DNA of 64,000 bases from Siniperca chuatsi (taxonomy: Eukaryota; Chordata; Actinopteri; Centrarchiformes; Sinipercidae). This document shows positions 42,801 to 53,847 of this stretch, in pieces (the first letter of the stretch is position 1; every line of letters begins with the position of its first letter). Position numbers and translations under genes: made by a program. The notes beneath the pieces are model-generated. The model saw only the letters and a program-made list of their open reading frames with translations. It had not been told where the DNA came from and made no database searches. Location: contig NC_058045.1 in NCBI RefSeq assembly GCF_020085105.1, forward strand, positions 19,667,333 through 19,731,332. Reading direction: 5' to 3'.

Positions 42801-43189
42801 GGTGCATAGGTGGGATGGAAGGCAGGAAGCATTTTCCTTTCAGGCCCAGCTGCAGGATGGTACCCTGCGTCCTCTGATCCATGGTCCCAGTTTATTTTTA
42901 TATTACTGAAACTTAAATTTTATGATGTGTCAGTAGTTTACTGCTCCTCTAACACCTGACACCCAGAGAAAGAAAAACAACAACCTTGCAATTAACAGAG
43001 AACCACTCAACCTTCACAACATGTGGGAGAAAAGGTGAATATAAGCATCTGACTTGGAAAGAAAATTACATTTGGCTAACATATAAAGTCACAGTTATAC
43101 TGTATTGTAGGCTACTGTGTATGATAGCTAACATATATATTTGTTAATCCATTTAGGATTACTTATTCAATAAGAATTTCTATCTTACT

Positions 43190-43945
43190 CATTCTGTTGG
43201 TATTTTTTTTAATTTAGTTTACTTTTGTAGACTGCTGCACCAGAGGATTTGGTATACTTTTTCTGCCAGAGGTTCAGTAATAATTAATAACACTATTATC
43301 ACCTTTTTAATAATTAAATGATTATCTAACTCACTCTTTTGATTTTTGATGTTTCTACTTTTTACTGAAACAGACAGAGGTAAGGCAATAATAACAATAT
43401 TAACAAGTATCTCCTGTACTTATTTTTATCTATTTTATTGTTATTTAATGATTTGGTTCTCTGTTGTACTTTGATGTTGTGTGTCAATATTTTTTATTTA
43501 CTAAGTAGATGGCTATATCTGACAGAGGTATGGTAATAATTAATAACATTAACAAAGTCTTTTAACAAGTCTTCTATGTGTCTTTTCATCACCAGTCAGA
43601 TATTATTTATCTTACTCACTAGGTTGTTCTTTGATTTTCTTTTTAACATACTACAGCTATCAAAATCAGACAGAGGTAAGGCAATAATGAATAACCATAT
43701 TAAGAAAAATCTCCTGCTAGTCTTTTTATCAGTTATTTAATATTTTTGGTGATTATTTATGTTACTCATGTTATTGTAATTGGATGTTTTTAATTTACTA
43801 TGGTAGAGGTGGTTATATCTGACTGTTATGGTAGTAATTGACAAAAACATTAACAAAAGTCTTTTGCAAGTCTTATTAACACTTATTTAATAATTCAGTG
43901 ATTATTTATCTTATTCACTTTGTTGTAATTTTATGTTTTTTTCAG
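43190..43945 (+). repeat. Tandem array of about 143-bp intron-plus-micro-exon units
   Basis: Splice-acceptor-like tracts ending in AG recur at 43230, 43373, 43508, 43656, 43806 and 43945 (spacings 143, 135, 148, 150 and 139). After each of the first five lies a short segment ending in a GT donor-like site: 43231-43271, 43374-43379, 43509-43527, 43657-43675 and 43807-43824. The middle three end in ACAGAG and have donors GTAAGG, GTATGG and GTAAGG. The intronic parts share 'aataattaataac', 'attatttatcttactcact' and 'gttgtaattttatgttttt' type sequence. The array ends at the exon-like block 43946-44077. The array is visible directly; its use as micro-exons is inferred, and segments of 19 nt would shift frame. 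Confidence 0.65.
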
Positions 43946-44077
43946 AGTAGTGAGAGAAAAGTTTCCAGCAGTTTCCTTGATGACAAAGAAGAAGTTCGTC
44001 CTCCTGAGCAGATGAGAAGGATGGCTGACCACAAGACATGCTGGAGAGCGATGGTCACCTGTGTTTTAGTCAACTAA
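43946..44077 (+). CDS. Exon-like block closing the micro-exon array (43 codons and stop)
   Basis: A TTTTTTTCAG acceptor precedes an open frame of 43 codons (SSERKVSSSFLDDKEEVRP ... VTCVLVN) ending in TAA. GTAAGTAAG follows immediately, so the stop lies exactly at a strong donor. It is Ser/Lys/Glu-rich like the blocks at 42.3-42.8 kb and may be the next or last exon of the same gene. No family is recognised. Confidence 0.35.
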   Translation, partial: SSERKVSSSFLDDKEEVRPPEQMRRMADHKTCWRAMVTCVLVN

Positions 44078-44932
44078 GTAAGTAAGCAAGCCCTTTCTAA
44101 GAAAAGTAGCAACGGTGACATAAAGAGGTTATAAGACAAAGTTAACATGTTGATGTTTTTTATAGCTACCTTTTATAATATTATCTCTCTCCCAATAGCC
44201 ACTGTAACAGATGGGTGATTATTGGCAGCCGCGGGTGTTGCGTGTCAACCGAGGGAGGTTATTTAGTGCTGGCCACAGATCGTCTATTGTCGGCCGCTGT
44301 ATGGCACTAGCTAATGCTACAGAGCCATCATTTTGCATTGCATTCATTCATTCAGAACATATAGGGCATCTTAGCTAACTTTGCATGTGTATGCTAACTA
44401 TTCTACTCAGGAGTAATATGGATAGCAAAGCATTTTGTAACTCACCACTCAGTGACCAACTGAAATGAAACATTTTCAGATGGCAGGGCTTTTCCTTCAT
44501 CCTCTGACTCCAAATCAGGTGGCTCAAACATGTAGGGCTGGACTATGCTGATTATCGCTTGCGCCATTGCTGAGTGACTGTTGCCATGAAAGATTGTTGA
44601 CATAGGCAGAGCCAGGGAGATGTCAATCTAAATGTGATCTGCCACGCCCACACAGTCTCAAGAAACGATCTAAACAGCAAAATGAGCTATTTTTTAACTA
44701 GGTTTTCTAATAGTTATGAATGTTTATTTTCACTCAGAGTTTTGTGGATGCTTAATGAGATGCTCAACTTTGATGTCATATATGCAGTTTTACTATTTCA
44801 AGCCATATTTCCAGTGGGCTTTAAGAGATTGAGTCTGCAGGAGAAATGTTGTAGAACGTCATGATGTCTGTTAACCTAAAGGAGGAACTGTGATGTACAA
44901 AAAAAATTCATCACTTGTTTTTTATTTCATAG

Positions 44933-45083
44933 GGCAGGACTCTTCCTGTGTCTTTGGCATTCCTGGGGAATCTGAGAGTGGATGTGGACCAGCCAATCAT
45001 CCCAGGACACCCTCGCACCACAGCAGTCCACTGAACCACTCTCAGCACCCTACTTGCTTCCAGACCCCGAACGTTATCTGCCA
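44933..45083 (+). other. Exon-like block with good splice sites, unidentified
   Basis: TTTATTTCATAG acceptor, 151 nt, then GTGAGT donor. One frame is open throughout (DSSCVFGIPGESESGCG ... CFQTPNVIC). It could be a further exon of the 39.5-kb gene or of a non-coding transcript. Nothing ties it to a known family. Confidence 0.3.
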
Positions 45084-45389
45084 GTGAGTCAACAATTACA
45101 AGAAGATACCACCCTCCTGGATTGGTCCAGACTGTGCCTTCCTATGTAGCCTACTGTTGACTATTTTTTACAACTTGACTGGTTTGGTGTTGAATTCTAT
45201 AAAAGACAACATCAGACATCTAAAATGATCATGTGTTATGCGACTTCCTTGACTCTCAGTGATGTTAGGTTACTTTATCATATTAAATAGTCAATCGGTG
45301 ACATGATATTTGTAATAATATTTGGCTGAAATGCTTCCAAAACAACTATGTACAGTCAGCAGGGGCCTTTTGAACAAGCACACTTTTTT

Positions 45390-45620
45390 TTTTAATTAAC
45401 CAGATAAAAAAACAGTTGAGAGAAAATCTCTTTAAATGGTGACCTGGCCAAGACGGCAGCAAAGTTACACGTTGAGTGCACACCAATTACGAACAATAAA
45501 ATACAAAACAATACACTACCAGTGGTACAGAGTAAGAGTTAATGTCCATGCAGCAACAGCAGGGGTTAAATGAACACAGAAAGTGTATGACAAAATTAAT
45601 TATGCATTGTAGCAAGAACA
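45390..45620. mobile_element. Dispersed repeat fragment ('gtgacctggccaagacggca' type)
   Basis: The block around 45430-45500 contains 'gtgacctggccaagacggca' and then 'aacaataaaatacaaaaca'. I recognise this combination from a dispersed teleost repeat. Class and exact ends are uncertain. Confidence 0.45.
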
Positions 45621-45639
45621 TTTTGTAATACAGTAAAAC

Positions 45640-48600
45640 TTCAGTTAGCCGTTGTTTAAAACTGGTTAGATGATGACATACATCATCTATTCAGATAACT
45701 TGGTAAAAGCCAGAACAGTTCTTTTCACATTAGTCAATCTTCCAGATTTTTAGCACCATATACATATATAATATATTTACTGAGAACTTGATTCAATGCA
45801 GCAGATGTCAAAACATACAGTACTGTGCACACAATACCATTCTTGCAGCACAGATCTAGGAGGAAATCAACCAGGGGTAACAAAGTTTAAAAATCTAAAT
45901 TCTGTATACATACTGGTGTATATAATTTATAATACATGTGAGGCACATTCAGCTGTTTTGTTTGATATGTGTTGTAAATCACAGTTTTTATACACAGTCA
46001 CATAAATCACCATATACAGAATGAAAGTTTCATTAAATAAACACAGAAGCTGGATAAGTGGTCACAGATCACACTAGAAATAGTCGATCAGGGCAGGGAA
46101 GTTATTCATCTTCTGTTTCTACTGATGGTTTCTCACTCTTATGTGGAACACTAGATATATTGCTTGTGCTATTTTTCAGAGAACAGTTTGCACCTTGTTC
46201 CATTTACCAATAGGCAAACGTGATGGCGTACATGTTTTAAAAGTAATATACATGAACACTATGTGCATATATGTTCAACCATACAGCAAAAATATATTGA
46301 CATATTTGATTAAGGCAAATACCTGCACATTTATGACAGAAAGTCGATATTAATTGTCACCACAACCCAAAAATTTATTGAGCCAAATACCCACATCTTT
46401 AGTTTCTTCTCCAGTTTAATTTGGAAAAAGCAACCACAGAAATCACTGGTAAAATAAAGTCTAATTACTGATGATGTATTGAAATGGCCTCAAGGCAACA
46501 AAGCCTAAACAATACAGAAATACAGATAAATATAAACATGCACATGTTTTTGCATATCTTTTTAGTATGATATTTCTGTGCATGTGTGCACAGGGCAGGG
46601 CATCTCCCACCACTATTCAAGGTCTGAAAACATGAAAGGATCCACTCTCATATAGACTACTGTTACATTTCAAGGGTTATTTTATATACTATTAGAATTT
46701 AAATTTTTGGTTTATTCACTTTTCTGCAACCTATACTATTTATCTTAAATTCAGTATTTTCTCAGAGTTCCCTTTGAGCAGTTTCAGAAGAACAGGTACA
46801 ATATTCATAGCAAACATAGCAAGATTTTTTATTTCAGTTGAGAAAAAGGTTGCACCACTTTCTAAAAATGAAACATTATTCCTTTCTGGTCTATTGATGC
46901 TACTGTCATTAGGACCTCTTCATATTCAGTCATGGGTTTTGCCTGTGACACAATAGCACATCTCTGCTCCATCACTGACACAACATACTGTGTTTTTATC
47001 TGGGTTCACTGTGTGTATCATAATAATGATGAATTTTCAACATCAGCTCTTGTTCTCATGTGTATGAGTCTAAGAAGGTGTGTCATCCTTACATTTTTAC
47101 ATATTGATGATATGGTTGCCATTGGGTAAGTTGCGAGTTCCAAGCACGAAGAAGTAAGAGACAAGGGAAATGTTGAAGCTGAAAGATTAAAAAGATGAAA
47201 AGTAGGAGGTTTGGTGCTTCTATCTGTTCAATCAAAACTTTGATAACTGGGTTTTGAATATTGTTGGTTATTGGACAGGATACTGTATCAGACTGGATAA
47301 AGTAAAGATAACAATCCAAAGAATTCAGGACAAGGCTACATGTCAAGTAATGGATGTTCCTAGACCTCTAGAAAATCAAATTGTTATAGTCCTACAGTAA
47401 TAAAACCACAAGGATGCATGTTGCAGTTCCTAAAATTGCCTGTAGAGTGCATTCATGCGCCATATAAGCTACTGTATCTGCTGATGATCACCCAGTCTAC
47501 AAACATGGGTAACAACATCAGCCCCACATGTCAAAATTACAATAACTAGCCAATTCCAACATACATCTCTGAAACAGTTTCAAAACAGTAGTTGATACCA
47601 TTCACCATCTGTCAATCCATGGCAGGGACCACAGGTGGATCAATTTCTCCTGTCTGGAGAAGTAATAAAGCATCTTTATTTGGCATTGGCACATAGCAAA
47701 ACCCTTCTTTCTAATTATTGACAGTGTAGCATGTTCACAGGGCACATTAAACAAAACTGTTTATTAATTTATCATTTTAGTTGACCGTATTGCAAACATT
47801 TTTGCGTGAATGGTTTTATTTAGAAAGAAAAATAAACGACTTGCAGTCACTCTGACCTATAAGACTCCCTGTTAAACCATTTTGATGAAAAAACTATGTG
47901 AAGAAGCTTGGCATATACTGCACAGACGGTCACTGAGATACTCCATAAGTGTCCACAGTAGAGAATAATGATAATAATAATAATGATAATATTTACTTAG
48001 AGGAACAACTCTTCAGCTGAGCTTTTTTTCACAAATGGAGAAAATTGTTTTTAAGTTAAAACAAAGTCTGTAAGCAAGGCTCTTTCAGTGACATACTGCT
48101 GATGTGCACATGGCCTATTCTCATGAGTAGGAAAAGTGACACTAGTAATACACACTCCCAATTGTTTTCAAAAGCCCCTCTGGCCCAAGAGGGGTGCAAG
48201 AGAAGGCACGCTGTTTACCTTTGGCCTCAATGATCGAGCTTTTACTAAAAGATCATAGATGGTTAGAGAAAAGGTCAAAGAGATTGACAAAGATAAATAA
48301 AGTTTTAGAATACAGGACGAGGATATCTGGATTCAGAGGAGGCTTTCTCTCAAAGTTCATTCTCCCAAAGTAGAGATGCACAATATTTCTGGTCTGATAA
48401 ACATGTGACATCCTTTGCGCAGCATGCAGCCAGGCAGGAATAACAATGGGAGCTAAAGCGGCACTAAGCTATTAATAGTGAGACTAGCTGAGGGAGAAAG
48501 AAGGAGTTGGATATCGCCTGCTCTGAGGGCCGCCAGAGGGCACTGGGAGTCTGAAATGAAACAAGATGAAGACCCCTCTCCCCCTCCTCTGCCAGTCTAC

Positions 48601-49085
48601 TACCACTCAGACTGCCACGGGGTGTCAAAGTTTGACGTATGGCTCAGTGCAGTCTGAAAGCAATATTGCTGAGATGATGCCCACTTAGTGTTGCAAAAAG
48701 GCACATATTAGACATAGTATATGCAATGTAGCCCATGTTTCAGCAAGTGTTGATCTGATGTCCCCCCAGTCCTTTTTCAAGACTCATTGAAAATGTGGAT
48801 CTTTTCAGAGACCTTCAGACTCTTTTAAACCATTCACAGTCTTTGAAGACTCAATCAGGGCACAGTTTGTAGGACAACCTTTAAAAGGGCAAAACAACTG
48901 CAGGAGGGCTTCCATCATACACAGAATCACATCCTGCTGTTATATCACTCTGTTCTTTTATTGCCAGTCCCCTTCTTTGTTAAGATGAGAAAAAAACAAC
49001 TAAAATTCAAATAGAAATGAAGTTCATTTACAATTCAGACAATGCATTTCAAAGTTGCCTCTGAACAAGACAGCCATATAATCTC
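45640..49085. other. No gene recognised
   Basis: This is AT-rich sequence with short open frames only. A slightly more GC-rich stretch at about 48150-48650 has no open frame of note and no splice pattern; it could be untranslated or regulatory, which cannot be told from the sequence alone. Confidence 0.4.
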
Positions 49086-49602
49086 TTAAAGGTGGGGTAT
49101 GTGATTCTAATCCAATACATGTCTTTTAGTCAAATTCAGCCAATATCGCCTCATGGTCCGCTAGCTGTCTGTTCTGTGTGCACACAAAAAAAAAAGATCT
49201 GGTGTTTGTACACAGCCCTGCCTCTGTAAATGGGAAATAAACGGTGGCTCGGACTGAGACACACAGCACTATTCCAGCCATGATTTGTGTGTCAGGTAGC
49301 GTTAAATGACTTGCCCACGGACATTCAGCTTACTTTCTAGTTTGCCAAGATATGCTGTTGTTGTGACGTTTGCTATAGTAGCAGGAGAGTTGTGAGTATC
49401 GCTGTCTGGAGCTGGTGTGTTGCTCTGGGAAACCGTCTCGTCCTCTCTGGCTGTTAGCTTCGCAGCAGCAACTGTAGCGACAGTTTGCTAACCCACAACC
49501 CAGATAACATTAGTTACATTACTTGCTGTGTCGTTGTTCGCTCTATATCATGGTATTTGTCATGGTATTGGATTTCTCCAGAATCGCATACCCCACCTTT
49601 AA
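49086..49602. mobile_element. MITE with TTAA termini, 517 bp
   Basis: The left end TTAAAGGTGGGGTATGTGAT and the right end ATCGCATACCCCACCTTTAA form terminal inverted repeats of about 20 bp, with TTAA at both edges as in piggyBac-type insertions. No transposase remains. Confidence 0.85.
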
Positions 49603-51079
49603 GGAAAGACATTTCATGGAATTGTTTATTTTACAAAACACAAGAGAAAATATTTGTGCACCCTAGTGCTTGAGTGGATTTTATAAAATTTGATTGTCCA
49701 AGCTCATATAAAACACGATAAGTGCTGAAAGCTATCATTCATGAGAAAGAGCTATTTGTGTGTCACATGGCTGTTCATGTTCATAAATAATGACTGATTC
49801 AAGACCACGAAGAGTACATCTGAATTCTATTTTAAGGTGGAATTTCCCTGCAGGCAGAACAGAGAAGGAAAACAGATTTTAGACAGTTTGAGCCCTTTAG
49901 CTCTTTATTAAAGAGGCCCAAAATAAATTCTTAAAAGGTTTGAAGTTAAGCTCTGGAGAGATAAATACAGTTTCACCCTTTGACTTCACTGCAAAGTCCT
50001 TCACAAAGCAGGAGAAGCCACTTTTTATTTTTGCCTGGACTAAATACTTAGTTTAAGACAAATGTGCTCCACAAAAAGGAGAGGAAATTTTTAGGGCACA
50101 AGAAAAGAAACTCTCAGCTCTGGCAGGTTATTTAGTGAGGGCAGACCATGGCACAGTAACAGCCTGAATGCTGGCAGAACAGGCTCTCTGATGTGTCATG
50201 TCTGATGCTTAATGAGTCCAGGTAAAATGTTTGCTGAGAGACAGGGGCAAGGGAACTACTGAAATCCCTACCATCTTGCCTTCAGAAGCAATTACCTCAA
50301 AATAAACATTAACCACCAGACGACGTGTCAAATAGTATCTAACAGCTCAAACCACAAATGCAACGTTGCATTAAGAAATTCCTTGAATATTTCTGTATTC
50401 AAAGGAGCATCCCAAAAACTTCAAGGGGCATTCAAGCATTGCCAGGCCAGAACATTAAACAGCCTGTGTATGCTTATATTAGCCTCTCCTCTGTGAAATG
50501 AGGTTAAGTAATGAAGGCATTTTAAAAAAAATTGGGATGCAGTATAATCTCTTATCAGTGTCCTAAGGAGCCGTGGTGTCCTTATTTCTATTTTATTTCC
50601 AATCCATTCATTAACTGGCCCCATTTGAGGTTGACAAAAACAACCAATTACTGTGCAAATAATGTCAGCTGTGGTGGCCCTCCCTTTCATGCCTGATTTG
50701 TCTTTGTGTTCGGGCCTCCACGTTCCTTTGTCCTGCCTCCCGTTCCAGTTAGTGCCTGCCTGGCTTCCTGGCCCTGACTGCTCCCGCTGTAGTCTCATCC
50801 TGGCTTATTTACATTATATTACATCCTATTAGAATGAGGCCTGCTGAGAGACGAGTAGCGACATAGACAGATACCGGGCACGCACAGTGCAGAGTAAAGC
50901 AGATTAGGATCTCACAGGTACACAGGTCTCTTTAACTTCCCCATCGGATCGCAATGCAGAGCGAAAAAACCCTTTCACTGCAAATATGGGGTCAAATGTG
51001 GGATCCTACACAATGAGAAGGGACTGTGAATACAAACCTGAATACTATAGGGCCAGTTATGGCGGTCATGTCAAAAATC
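49603..51079. other. No gene recognised
   Basis: The longest open frame (minus strand, about 50.42-50.80 kb) has no family resemblance or splice context. No repeats with clear boundaries were seen. Confidence 0.4.
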
Positions 51080-51667
51080 TTAAAGCAGCTATAATGAATA
51101 TTTCTATAACAACATTAGAACAAATGATTATGTGTAATGTGAAAGTCGTCACTTGTAGTGACAAACCCACTGAGAATTATCACCCAACTCTGCAGTTCTC
51201 CCCTGCTCTATGAAGCATTTTAGCATGTTTAGCTTGTTGTTTTGGTCTTGGGGCCCACAGCTTTAATGTTTTAGTTCACTCTTGCCGCTCTCACCAACCA
51301 CGTCTCGAGCCAAGGCATAAGTTTTCTGCAAAAAAGCTCTAAAAACCCACTTTCCACTACCCGCCTAGCACCAAACGGAAAACAGACAAAGTTAGTGACT
51401 AGGTGCTGAACATAGTGGAACATTTAGCAGCTAAAGAGCCAGATAACAGAGCTAAAAGGAGAGTGAATATTGGTCTTACATATGCCTGGTTGCCAGAAAC
51501 ACAACTAGTAAATGAATGCTAATGTTGCTCCTTATCTGCTGGATGTGTAAATATGCAATAGTTTGCTAGCAAGTTCCCCATATCAACTTAAAAGGTGATA
51601 AAATGTCAGCATTGTTTTTACACAACACTCGCCCCAAATGGCCAAAAATCATTTCTTGCAGGTTTAA
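51080..51667. mobile_element. MITE, TTAAAGCAGCTATAAT family, full-length copy
   Basis: It starts TTAAAGCAGCTATAATGAAT and ends TTGCAGGTTTAA, with TTAA at both edges and short imperfect inverted ends (TTAAAGCAGC versus TTAAACCTGC). It shares internal landmarks such as 'gagaattatcaccca' with the copies at 26945 and 53318. It has no coding capacity. Confidence 0.8.
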
Positions 51668-51868
51668 TGGAGAGTCAGAGCTCCTGCAGTATTGAGGCAG
51701 AGGATAAATCTACATTTATCTGATGATCAAATGCTAAAGAAAAATGCCAGTCACAATTATTGTGGCAAGAATAAGTATAGGACTAAACACGCGAGTGTGC
51801 CTCTCTGCTTTACTAGAGGTAATTAATCCAATGGCCAAATTGTTAATTAGTTTGAGTAATTGCTAAAG

Positions 51869-51901
<33 letters not shown>

Positions 51902-51918
51902 TGTGTGTGTGTGTGTGT
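51869..51918. repeat. (GT)n microsatellite, 50 bp, one interruption
   Basis: A GT tract is broken once by GTATGT near its middle. Confidence 0.95.
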
Positions 51919-53317
51919 TGGGAGCTATGGGGGTTGATTGTATTATTGTCTCGCAGGAGACCAGAGAGAGACAAAAGCACTGAAAAAAGAGCCGGTCACT
52001 GTGAGCTGGTTGTTCAGGTTCACTGGCTAGCCACCCTTAAGCCATCAAAGCAATGCAAAGCAATTAAGATAATGATTTGAATGACAAAAACACAAAGCTA
52101 CCTGTCTGGCATACAGTGCAAATAACACCACGTTTGCCTATCACGTCATATACCAAGCAGAGGCACGGGGAAACAAAGAACAGAAGATGAGAGTTGCTCT
52201 GGGAAAAATAAATGAATTTAGGAAAAAAAAAAAAAAGGAAAGACAAGGTTCCAGTAAAAGTCAGTTATGCAAACACTTATTCATAGACATTCACTGCTAC
52301 ACACTCACTCACACATTGTCCTCATAAAGGCAAAATAGTGAACTGTTTAAGGCTTACACACTGAATTGAAGGAAAGAATTTTCACAATCTATTAGCATAT
52401 CAGAGCTAAGTCTTTACTGATGCAGAATGGAAGAAGAAGAGAAATGAGAGAAAAGGTGATGAGGAAGATGCAGAACTAAATTCACACTGATATACAATAT
52501 ACACACTTAATATACACATATACGCTACACTAACAGACTGCTCTCTTCTAATACTGAACTGTGAGCGATTCTGCCAATGAGTTTTGATGGGATGATTCTC
52601 TCCCCGTTCATTATCCAATAAGGCCGGAGATTTCTGGCTGAAAACAGGTCATCATCCTGTATCAAAAAATTACCATTTCGATTATCATGTTAGCGGAGGC
52701 AGTTGAGGACTGCGGTATACGTCCATCAGCTGCCTTTCTTCTCAACCCCACATTTATATACAGTAAGCCAAGGATCATGGGAAGGGACGGAGACAGAAAT
52801 GACATGTACAATGAATAGCTATTACCTGAAGGCAAAAAAGAGAGTCCTTTCTGTTCTGTTTAAAACAAAAATTGTACCAGAAATATATTTACTCAGAACA
52901 TTTGCCAGCAGTGTGGTTCAAATAAATGCAGAAATATGCGAGAGTGGTGATGGTATAGATGCTATTTTATCACATGGGATGGCTCTGGGAAGCATTGCTT
53001 TCATTATATCAAGAGAAACATGTGAAACAGTTGATGTAAAAAAAAAAAAAGACCTGCTCTATTAACAGCTATCAGAAACTCCCATGAGCCCCGAAGCCAT
53101 GGGGTTTCCCTGCCAGACTAGCAGGGGGTCTTGCAGTGAGCAGTGCACATGCAGGTAGCTGGACAGTCATTAAACACCTAAACAAGAGTGTGGTTTTTAA
53201 TGCACATGAATAGAAAATACTGAGAGTACTGCAGAGCCACAGACCTATTATACAGATGGAAATGGAAAACAAAAAGGGGATGAAAAAGAGGTAGAGATGA
53301 GACTAAAGCCAGACTTT
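51919..53317. other. No gene recognised
   Basis: Poly-A runs lie near 52221-52234 and 53039-53050. There is no coding or RNA signal. Confidence 0.4.
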
Positions 53318-53847
53318 TTAAAGCTGCTATAATAAATATTTTGTATTAATAATCAATCAGACCACATATAATGTGAGAGGAATCAACCCATAGAGAATTA
53401 TCACCCAACACTGCAACTCCGCTGAGGCCTATCGTTAACGTCTGTCACCATCTTCAGCTTTTAAGCTTCTTGTTTGGTTAAACTTTACTGTTTGGATTAA
53501 TTCTCACTGCTCTCATCAGAGTTGTTTTCAGATTCAGAAGGAAGATGTTTTCAGCTAAAAAGCTCTAAAAAGACACACTAACCCTCCCAGCTCACAAACA
53601 GCAGACAGACAAAGTTAGCAACTAGCTGGTGTACATAGTTAAACATTTAGCAGCTAAAGAGCCAGGTATTTCCCTCAGGAGTTGGTGGAGAAACAAAAAC
53701 AGAACTAAAAAAGAGAATGGAGATTGGACTCCAACTCCAAACGAATGCTGATGCAGCTCAGTTTCTGCTCGATGAGTAAATAAGCAACTGTTAGCTAACT
53801 GTTGCGCTGCCTCCAAGTGGCCATAAAATCACTGAATGCAGGTTTAA
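53318..53847. mobile_element. MITE, TTAAAGCTGCTATAAT family, full-length copy
   Basis: It starts TTAAAGCTGCTATAATAAAT and ends ATGCAGGTTTAA, with TTAA at both edges. Internally it carries 'gagaattatcacccaacac' and 'ctcaggagttggtggag', tying it to the copies at 26945 and 51080. Confidence 0.8.

Larger units (their letters stand above)
41843..42815 (+). pseudogene. Frameshifted acidic/Ser-rich coding remnant with PSTSG repeats
   Basis: Several open blocks share one style but not one frame. Block A (from about 41843, after a CTAG acceptor) reads through YISSDDDDEAPEIVIV to EEGEDVPPLFSDD. Block B continues in another frame with EYEEGEVIPLLSSDDEDEE and DISSDDSGYDTMSDEEEEE; a TGA sits just before B in its own frame, so A and B are separated by a one-base indel. 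Block C, 42327-42557, is a clean phase-0 exon candidate (CAG acceptor, GTAAGT donor) ending STSGLSSSTKRSSAASWEQ. Block D (about 42590-42801) holds two more PSTSG(L/F)SSSTKR repeats but is shifted from C and preceded by a TGA. The style recalls the Ser/Lys-rich N-terminal tails of fish-expanded Pim-like kinases as I remember them; no kinase domain is present, so function is not assigned. Pseudogene is preferred because of at least two frame breaks. Confidence 0.45.
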
